Source: Actinomyces sp. ph3
Lineage (GTDB): Bacteria; Actinomycetota; Actinomycetes; Actinomycetales; Actinomycetaceae
DNA: 64,000 nucleotides
NCBI RefSeq assembly: GCF_000308055.1
Contig: NZ_CAGY01000007.1
Coordinates: 1 to 64,000, forward strand
Direction of reading: 5' to 3'
Shown one piece after another: positions 58,464 through 64,000 of this stretch (the stretch's first letter is position 1; every line of letters begins with the position of its first letter). The notes under the pieces are model-generated. The model saw nothing but the letters and a program-made list of their open reading frames with translations. It had not been told where the DNA came from and searched no databases. The position numbers and the translations under genes were made by a program.

Positions 58464-59150
58464 TTACTTAGACGAGGAACCAGAATTCTGGGAGTCAGAG
58501 TTTTGAGAGGAATTCTCTGCTGCCTTCTTCTTTGCAGTTGAGTCCTCAGACCCCTTCTTCGAGGAGCCATTCTGAGCTCCCGGGCCGCCCTGGCCTTGCT
58601 GACCGCCGGGACCACCCTGACCACCGGGCATACCCTGCTGACCATTCTGACCGCCAGGCATACCTTGTCCACCGGGGCCGCCCTGGCCTTGCTGACCGCC
58701 GGGACCACCCTGACCGCCAGGCATACCTTGTCCGCCCGGGCCACCCTGGCCTTGCTGACCCCCAGGACCGCCCTGACCGCCAGGCATACCTTGTCCGCCC
58801 GGGCCACCCTGGCCCGGCTGTCCGGGCACCGCCTGCGATTGCTGCGTCGGAGCGGGAGAGGCCACCGAACTTGTTGCCCAACCTGCGCCAAAACCTGCAA
58901 CCAAGAAAGCCGCTGCGGCGCCGGCGGCTACTGCCTTCTTCTTCCACGAGGGCTTTGCTGAGGCCTCGCGAGAGACAACCTCATCAGCGGGAAGCCAAGC
59001 ACCTTCATAGGTTCCATCTTCCTTCTGATAGGCCACGTTCACATAGGTCGTCTTGTCGGCATGAGCATCAGGTGCCTGTGCATCCTGGGCCTGAGTCTCG
59101 ATGACTCGAGTCTCGTCCAGGTGGTCCTTGTTCATATCTTCTGCACTCAT
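58464..59150 (-). CDS. Membrane-anchored collagen-like Gly/Pro/Gln-rich protein
   Basis: A 228-residue protein from the ATG at 59150 (AAAGGAAC upstream). Residues 1-68 are acidic and cytosolic with a YVNVAYQKEDGTYEGAWLPADEV segment. A single helix (about 73-90, AVAAGAAAAFLVAGFGAG) anchors it. Residues 113-193 are collagen-like G-x-y repeats (GQGGPGGQGMPGG type), and the tail is Ser/Lys/Asn-rich. I recognise no catalytic domain. It may be a wall-spanning or surface spacer. Confidence 0.7.
   Translation of the reverse strand: MSAEDMNKDHLDETRVIETQAQDAQAPDAHADKTTYVNVAYQKEDGTYEGAWLPADEVVSREASAKPSWKKKAVAAGAAAAFLVAGFGAGWATSSVASPAPTQQSQAVPGQPGQGGPGGQGMPGGQGGPGGQQGQGGPGGQGMPGGQGGPGGQQGQGGPGGQGMPGGQNGQQGMPGGQGGPGGQQGQGGPGAQNGSSKKGSEDSTAKKKAAENSSQNSDSQNSGSSSK
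58569..58814 (-). repeat. 63-bp-type coding tandem repeat in the collagen-like gene
   Basis: The Gly-rich part is encoded by tandem units of 63 bases (21 codons). Two full units are nearly identical at the DNA level (about 58814-58689), followed by rearranged half units. Such runs vary in copy number by slippage between strains. Confidence 0.75.
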
Positions 59151-59338
59151 GTGCGTTCCTTTCCTCTGGGGCATCCGCCCTGTTGTCTTGGTCTTCAAGG
59201 TATGGACCACCTCTATGTCTGTTTTATGTTGCACCTGAGGTTTTCCTGTGAGGAGGGAGAGATTTTTTATGACACAGCTCACAGAAATTAATTTTGTCCA
59301 CGCCACCGCCCAAAATTCACTCGGCGATAGCGTGTAAG

Positions 59339-59356
59339 TGCCTCAAAGATGAGGCA
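59339..59356. promoter_or_regulatory. Inverted repeat upstream of sulfatase 2 (candidate operator)
   Basis: TGCCTCA-aaga-TGAGGCA is a perfect 7-bp inverted repeat with a 4-base centre (59339-59356), about 50 bases before the second sulfatase gene. It could be an operator for the ROK protein encoded downstream, or an mRNA hairpin. An AT-rich palindrome (aaattaattt, about 59285-59294) lies further up. The 257-base gap also serves the divergent Gly-rich gene. Confidence 0.4.
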
Positions 59357-59407
59357 TCACGGATCAATCCGATGAGTTCATTCCTCTCCCCTATTAGGAC
59401 GGACCTC

Positions 59408-60937
59408 ATGTCTGACACATACGAACGCTCCAGCGACATCCCGGATAATGTCCGCAATGTCCTAGTCATTATGACGGACCAGCATCGCACGGATACGATC
59501 GGCTGCCTAGGCAACCCTCACGCTCAAACCCCCGTCATTGACGAGATGGGACGCAACGGTTTCGCCTTCACCAACTGCTTTACTCCCACTGCGATCTGCA
59601 CACCCGCACGCGCCTCACTGCTGACGGGAAAGCGCCCCGGAAAGCACCTGGTGCTGGCCAACCCCGAATGGAACATCGCCTACCAGACGATGATTCCCCT
59701 TGGGACTTGGACCTACACTCAGGCACTTCGCGATGCGGGCTACAACGTCGGCATCGTCGGAAAGTACCATTGCGGGGCAAACCTGCCCGACAAGTTCGGT
59801 GCAGATGACGACACCTACTGGGGCGCTGAAAACCCTGTTGCCAACGAGAAGTACGTCGCATGGCTCAACGAACACGGGCTTCCGCCAGTTCGCGCACATG
59901 ACTTCTGGCGAGGAAAGCTCCCCGGTGGCCGCGATGGACACATCATTGCAGCACGCCTCGAGCAACCAGAAGAAGCAACATTCGAGCGTTTCTTGGCTGA
60001 TCGCGCCATTGAGAAGCTTCGCGAATATGCAGCCGATTGGAAGGAAAACGGACAGCCTTTCAGCTTGGACGTCCACTTCTTTGGCCCGCATCTTCCCTAC
60101 TTCCTCCCAGATGAGTGGTTCGATTTGATCGATCCGAACGATGTCACCTTGCCGGAAAACTTCGGTGACTCGCTCATCGGTAAGCCGCAGATCCAGCAGA
60201 ACTACGCGACCTACTGGTCAACATCGTCCTTCGATAACGATCAGTGGAAGAAGCTCATTGCTGTCTACTGGGGATACGTCGCCATGATCGACTTCGAAAT
60301 CGGCCGAATCATGGACGTGGCACGCGAGCTGGGCATCCTGGATGACACCGCAGTCTTCTTCTGCGCAGACCACGGAGAATTCACCGGCTCCCACCGCCTC
60401 AACGACAAGGGACCGATGATGTACGACGATATTTACAACGTCCCATTCATCGCGCACATCCCCGGTGTTTCTGCGGTCGGCCAATCCGATGCCTTCGTAT
60501 CTTTGATCGATCTTCCTGCAACTGTCCTCGATATCGCTGGACTTGACCCAGCATTGGTTGAAGACGGACGCTCGATCGTCGACCTGACGCGAGGTGAGGA
60601 CGTACCCGGTTGGCGTGAAGACATCGTCTGCGAATTCCACGGACACCACTTCCCGCTGCAACAGCGAATGCTGCGCACCAAGGAATTCAAGCTCGTCATT
60701 TCGCCGGAGTCGATCAATGAGCTCTACGATTTGAGAGTTGATCCCGCAGAGATGAACAATGTATACACGGTGCCCGTCTACGACGACATTCGCCGTGAAC
60801 TCGCAACGAACCTATACCTCCAACTCCGCGAGCGCGGAGACCACTCCTTCGCAAAGTGGATGGCGGCCATGACGGATTTTGATATTCCGCTGGTCAACAC
60901 CGCTCGAAGTGATCTCGACGAGGTCATGGGTAAGTAA
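59408..60937 (+). CDS. Cys-type sulfatase (family S1)
   Basis: A 509-residue sulfatase without signal peptide. NVLVIMTDQHRTDTIGC opens the fold; the formylglycine site is Cys64 in C-T-P-A-R (TAICTPARASLLTGK); FFCADHGEFTGSHRL supplies metal ligands; FHGHHFPLQQRML is C-terminal. The ATG at 59408 follows AGGACGG. It heads a + strand unit with a ROK regulator, the maturase and an exporter. Likely substrate: a sulfated sugar in the cytosol (inference). Confidence 0.92.
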   Translation: MSDTYERSSDIPDNVRNVLVIMTDQHRTDTIGCLGNPHAQTPVIDEMGRNGFAFTNCFTPTAICTPARASLLTGKRPGKHLVLANPEWNIAYQTMIPLGTWTYTQALRDAGYNVGIVGKYHCGANLPDKFGADDDTYWGAENPVANEKYVAWLNEHGLPPVRAHDFWRGKLPGGRDGHIIAARLEQPEEATFERFLADRAIEKLREYAADWKENGQPFSLDVHFFGPHLPYFLPDEWFDLIDPNDVTLPENFGDSLIGKPQIQQNYATYWSTSSFDNDQWKKLIAVYWGYVAMIDFEIGRIMDVARELGILDDTAVFFCADHGEFTGSHRLNDKGPMMYDDIYNVPFIAHIPGVSAVGQSDAFVSLIDLPATVLDIAGLDPALVEDGRSIVDLTRGEDVPGWREDIVCEFHGHHFPLQQRMLRTKEFKLVISPESINELYDLRVDPAEMNNVYTVPVYDDIRRELATNLYLQLRERGDHSFAKWMAAMTDFDIPLVNTARSDLDEVMGK

Positions 60938-60947
60938 CACACCATCG

Positions 60948-60982
60948 GTGTGGGCCTTCCGGGGCGTGCGGGAGGCCCACAC
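60948..60982 (+). terminator. Hairpin between sulfatase 2 and the ROK gene
   Basis: A 10-bp perfect stem (60948-60957 with 60973-60982) with a 15-base loop follows the sulfatase stop by 10 bases. No T-run follows, so it may be a partial terminator or a 3'-end protector that lowers ROK and maturase expression compared with the sulfatase. Confidence 0.5.
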
Positions 60983-61005
60983 TACACAACATCGAAGGAG
61001 AGGAC

Positions 61006-62163
61006 ATGGACTACGATCTACACGCCGCCGTGCCCTCTTTGGAAGACCAAATCACCAGTTATCTTGGTGAAAATCCACCTTCCTCGCGCTCACAGCTGTG
61101 CGAAGCTCTCGAGGTTTCCAGAACAACGCTCGGGCGCGCAATCAAAAAACTCATCGATGCTCACGCCGTCATCTCTCTCAAGGGGGATGAACGAACGGGG
61201 GCGGGCCGTCCATCGACTCTGTTCACATCGGCGCGCTTGTGCGCATACTCGGTCGGCATTGTGATTAGCCGAGCCTCTTTCGCTGGGGTTTTACTCAGTC
61301 GAGGCGGCAATGTCCTCATTGCACAATCAGTCCCCGCCTCACGTCCCATCAACTATCTTGAAGCACTTGACGCCATGGGAGCGATGCTCCTCGAGCGCGC
61401 ACAGACGCGCGGCATCATTACTGACTACGTGAGTACCATCGGGATCGGTCTGCCCGTGCCTATGGGCTCAAATATTTCCCACTCGCCCCATTCCCCCTAC
61501 CCCAGCCGCGAAAGCGTTATCGAGATCATTTCACGCCGCTGGAACGGGAATATCCTCATTGATACGACTGCCCGCTTATCTGCCCTGAGCGAGGCGCTAT
61601 GGGGAGCGGGACAGGGGTACCCATCAATCCTCTACGTTCGGCTTTCCAACGGCATCGGCGCCAGCCTGGTGATTTCCTATCGCCTATCGGGCGGAGACTT
61701 TGGCTTCACCGGAGAACTGGGGCATATGCGCGTTCCGAACGTGCATACCCCATGTACATGCGGGAAAGATGGCTGTCTAGAAACCCTCGCCTCTATTCCC
61801 TCACTCTGCGCTCAGTGCGATGTCTCTTCTTTGAGCGAATTGGCGACCAAAGTTAAAAATCAAGATTCCCGAACACTATCGATCCTTGAGCACGCAATGG
61901 GTGCAGTCGGTGCTTGCTGTGCAAATGCCGCTCTTCTCATCAACCCTCGGGCGATCATTGTGGCCGGAGAACTTCCCGAGGCGATCCCCCAGGTCTCCGA
62001 TATGATTGCCCACGGCCTCGAGAGCGAATTAATTCCCGCAATGAAGTGGCACATCGATGTCGTCCGCGCCGAGCTTGGCCCACTTGCTGCTGCTCAGGCC
62101 GCGGCCTACGCATCCCAAACCACGGCCTCGTCAATCAAGAAGGAAAGCGAAGGGACCCGATGA
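61006..62163 (+). CDS. ROK-family transcriptional regulator
   Basis: A 385-residue protein. Residues 15-70 are a winged helix (RSQLCEALEVSRTTLGRAIKKLID); the rest is a ROK sugar-binding domain with GELGHMRVP and the zinc motif TPCTCGKDGCLETLAS (C-x-C-x(4)-C). ROK regulators of this type sense sugars or sugar phosphates. AAGGAGAGG is upstream of the ATG. It overlaps the maturase start (ATGA). It probably controls the sulfatase unit. Confidence 0.92.
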   Translation: MDYDLHAAVPSLEDQITSYLGENPPSSRSQLCEALEVSRTTLGRAIKKLIDAHAVISLKGDERTGAGRPSTLFTSARLCAYSVGIVISRASFAGVLLSRGGNVLIAQSVPASRPINYLEALDAMGAMLLERAQTRGIITDYVSTIGIGLPVPMGSNISHSPHSPYPSRESVIEIISRRWNGNILIDTTARLSALSEALWGAGQGYPSILYVRLSNGIGASLVISYRLSGGDFGFTGELGHMRVPNVHTPCTCGKDGCLETLASIPSLCAQCDVSSLSELATKVKNQDSRTLSILEHAMGAVGACCANAALLINPRAIIVAGELPEAIPQVSDMIAHGLESELIPAMKWHIDVVRAELGPLAAAQAAAYASQTTASSIKKESEGTR

Positions 62164-63443
62164 CGCATTCCCCAGCCCCCACGCTCCCCTTCTCAGTCGT
62201 CGCCAAACCAACGGGCGCCGCCTGCAACCTTGACTGTCAGTACTGCTTCTTTCTTTCGAAGGAACTGCTTTACGATCAAAAACGACAGTCGATGAGCGAA
62301 GAAACTCTTGAAACATACGTCAAGAATTTTCTATCAGCCAGCCTCGACGGAGAAGTCACCATGCTCTGGCAGGGAGGCGAGCCGACCTTGCGCGGCCTCC
62401 CGTTTTTCGAACGCCTCATTGAGCTGTGTGAAAAGTATCGTCGCCCCACCCAAGAGGTTCGTCATGCCATCCAAACCAATGGCACCTTGATCACCGAGCA
62501 GTGGGCGCGTTTCTTCAAAGACAATGACGTGCTAGTCGGCATCTCCATCGATGGCCCGAAAGACCTCCATGACGCCTACCGTCTCAACCGGGGAGGGCAC
62601 GGAACTCACTCGATGGTGATTCGTGGATGGGAACACCTGCGTAACGCCGATGTTGACACCAATATCTTGTGCACGGTCCACGCTGCTAACGAAGACCACG
62701 GCCTTGAGGTCTATCGCTATTTCCGAGATGAACTCGGGGCGCAGTACATGCAATTTATCCCCATTGTCGAACGCGTTCCCCGAGAGCATCTGCGTCAAGC
62801 CGAACTCGGGTGGAGAAGTGGAAGCTCGGCACTCCTCTACCGCCAAGATGGAGACTGCGTAACCTCACGGTCCACCTCACCGGAAGGGTACGGAAACTTC
62901 CTCTGCTCAATTTTTGATGAGTGGGTCTGCTCTGACGTGGGCTCGGTCTTTGTGCAAGACTTTGATTCTTCCATCTCTGCGCTCTTTGGCTCAGCAAGCG
63001 TATGTGTCCATGCGCCATCATGCGGGGCGAATATGGCGATGGAGTTTAACGGAGATGTCTACGCCTGCGATCACTGGGTTGAGCCCGAGTGGCTTGTCGG
63101 CAACATTGCGAACAGCGATTTCCCGACCCTTGCGACTTCGGAAAAGATGCGTGCTTTTGATACGAAGAAGCAAGATCTAGATGATGAATGCTGGAGCTGT
63201 CCGTTCTTGCGTTTGTGCTGGGGTGGATGCCCAAAGGATCGTTTCATCACGACAGATTCTGGGCCTTCACACAATTACCTCTGCCAGGGATACCGGCGTT
63301 TCTATTCTCACGCTCTCCCCTACTTCAAAGCGATGACCTTCCTGATCTCGCGCGGCGCAAGCGCTGATCAAATCATGGATCCAGCCATTGCTCATTCACT
63401 AGGACTCACACCCCCGGTCAAGGAGGATCACGGTGCTCATTGA
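62160..63443 (+). CDS. Anaerobic sulfatase-maturating enzyme (anSME, radical SAM/SPASM)
   Basis: A 427-residue radical-SAM enzyme that oxidises the sulfatase Cys (or Ser) to formylglycine. The SAM cluster motif is C22-x3-C26-x2-C29 (ACNLDCQYCFF); QGGEPTL and VGISIDGPKDLHD follow. The SPASM part has Cys in CVHAPSCG, YACDHW and CWSCPFLRLCWGGC for two extra clusters. The oxygen-independent route fits an anaerobe or facultative anaerobe. Its ATG overlaps the ROK stop. It serves both sulfatases of the window. Confidence 0.95.
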   Translation: MTHSPAPTLPFSVVAKPTGAACNLDCQYCFFLSKELLYDQKRQSMSEETLETYVKNFLSASLDGEVTMLWQGGEPTLRGLPFFERLIELCEKYRRPTQEVRHAIQTNGTLITEQWARFFKDNDVLVGISIDGPKDLHDAYRLNRGGHGTHSMVIRGWEHLRNADVDTNILCTVHAANEDHGLEVYRYFRDELGAQYMQFIPIVERVPREHLRQAELGWRSGSSALLYRQDGDCVTSRSTSPEGYGNFLCSIFDEWVCSDVGSVFVQDFDSSISALFGSASVCVHAPSCGANMAMEFNGDVYACDHWVEPEWLVGNIANSDFPTLATSEKMRAFDTKKQDLDDECWSCPFLRLCWGGCPKDRFITTDSGPSHNYLCQGYRRFYSHALPYFKAMTFLISRGASADQIMDPAIAHSLGLTPPVKEDHGAH

Positions 63444-64000
63444 GGCGGCAATCGTCGGCATCGGCATTGGCATTGTTGTTGGAGCGCTGGGAGCCGGTGG
63501 CGGAATTCTTTCTGTTCCCGTCTTGGTGTATCTCTTGGGGCAAAATCCGCATCAAGCTGCGACATTGTCGCTCATCATCGTCGGTGCGACCGCATGCGTT
63601 TCGTTGGTGACCCGTGCGCCCAGCGGCCACGTTGATTGGAAGCACGGAAGCCTTTTTGCCTTCGCGGGGATTGTTGGCACCTGGGGCGGTTCTGCCCTTA
63701 ATCCTTTGGTCTCAGCGCGCACGCTCATGCTGGAGTTTTGTATTCTTCTGGCGTTTGTCGCGGTATTCATGGTGCATAGACAGTTGCGTGCATCCGCTGA
63801 CGCTTCCCCTTCGTCGATTGACGAGGCCGCACTTGAGGATTCCCCACGCTCGCTTGAGTCGACGCTCAAGAAGGCAGCCCTTGTGGTTCTTCTCGCAAGC
63901 ATCACCGGTTTTCTCACCGGTTTCTTTGGTGTCGGTGGGGGTTTCGCTATCGTTCCTGCGCTTCACCTTGTTCTGCGCTACCCAATGAAAAAAGCATCGG
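63433..64000 (+). CDS. TauE/SafE (TSUP) family exporter, 3' end outside window
   Basis: At least 189 residues from the GTG at 63433 (AGGAGG 7 bases upstream; overlaps the maturase end by 11 bases). Hydrophobic segments with GIGIGIVVGALGAGGGILSVPVLVYLL and, in the second half, FLTGFFGVGGGFAIVPAL show the duplicated TSUP motif. Such proteins export sulfite, sulfate or organosulfonates. Placed after sulfatase and maturase, it probably removes the sulfate released. The frame is open to the window end. Confidence 0.85.
   Translation, partial: MLIEAAIVGIGIGIVVGALGAGGGILSVPVLVYLLGQNPHQAATLSLIIVGATACVSLVTRAPSGHVDWKHGSLFAFAGIVGTWGGSALNPLVSARTLMLEFCILLAFVAVFMVHRQLRASADASPSSIDEAALEDSPRSLESTLKKAALVVLLASITGFLTGFFGVGGGFAIVPALHLVLRYPMKKAS

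Noticed and set aside
58569-58814. Repeat array considered as CRISPR
   Set aside because: Units are multiples of nine bases, encode Gly-rich triplets in frame, and have no unique spacers or cas genes.

Overview
The window is 64 kb of a moderately GC-rich actinobacterial chromosome. Marker genes point to Actinomycetaceae (Actinomyces/Schaalia-like): homodimeric aceE next to a DUF3052 gene, DUF3145 and DUF2469 proteins, a DivIVA-repeat protein in the dxr/rlmN cluster, and an actinobacterial T-box ahead of ileS. The genus is inferred from gene content only. A sulfatase/sulfatase-maturase module suggests a host-associated glycan user.

Layout. 1-850: end of a TPR-like gene (+), tRNA-Val(TAC) and a DUF3052 gene (-). 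1110-3842: aceE (+) with a strong terminator. 3926-8385: an accessory island (+) holding a frameshifted small ORF and then two tandem, diverged copies of a three-gene cassette: membrane protein with LpqN/DcrB-like tail, EspG-like protein, WXG100/EspC-like small protein. 8462-13825 (-): aspA, a carrier-protein-like gene whose modified Ser is Thr, DUF3145, def, proS, SRPBCC-like protein. 13905-23414 (-): ispG, rseP-type protease, dxr, DivIVA-repeat gene, rlmN, cdsA, frr, pyrH, tsf, rpsB. 23770-24303: a degenerate M23-like secreted protein (+). 24309-33654 (-): the block rpsP, KH protein, rimM, trmD-GNAT fusion, rplS, lepB, rnhB, DUF2469, yraN, comM, dprA, xerC. 33856-41874 (-): smc, small membrane protein, ftsY, ffh, amidohydrolase. 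41920-44228 (-): dhaK-dhaL-dhaM, PTS-dependent dihydroxyacetone kinase. 44320-46020 (-): folC with a long acidic extension. 46314-46877 (+): a membrane-anchored hypothetical. 46923-52557 (-): lacI, solute-binding protein, two permeases, sulfatase. 52711-52959 (+): an L7/L12-tail protein. 53075-56545 (-): ileS under an isoleucine T-box. 56671-58412 (+): YraQ-type permease and TIGR03943 partner. 58464-59150 (-): collagen-like Gly-rich membrane-anchored protein. 59408-64000 (+): second sulfatase, ROK regulator, anaerobic sulfatase maturase, TauE/SafE-type exporter (cut by the window end).

How the genes work together. Most of the window is housekeeping: protein export (ffh, ftsY, lepB), isoprenoid synthesis (dxr, ispG), translation (rpsB, tsf, frr, rpsP, rplS, trmD, proS, ileS) and chromosome maintenance (smc, xerC, dprA). 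Three accessory modules stand out. The duplicated cassette at 4-8.4 kb looks like an orphan type VII (ESX)-related substrate/chaperone unit. The two sulfatases need the formylglycine maturase encoded at 62 kb; with an ABC importer, LacI and ROK regulators and a sulfur-oxyanion exporter they form a glycan desulfation and uptake system. The Dha operon phosphorylates dihydroxyacetone using PEP through the PTS.

I see no CRISPR array, insertion sequence, prophage or rRNA operon. Nearly all remaining long open frames are antisense shadows of real genes.
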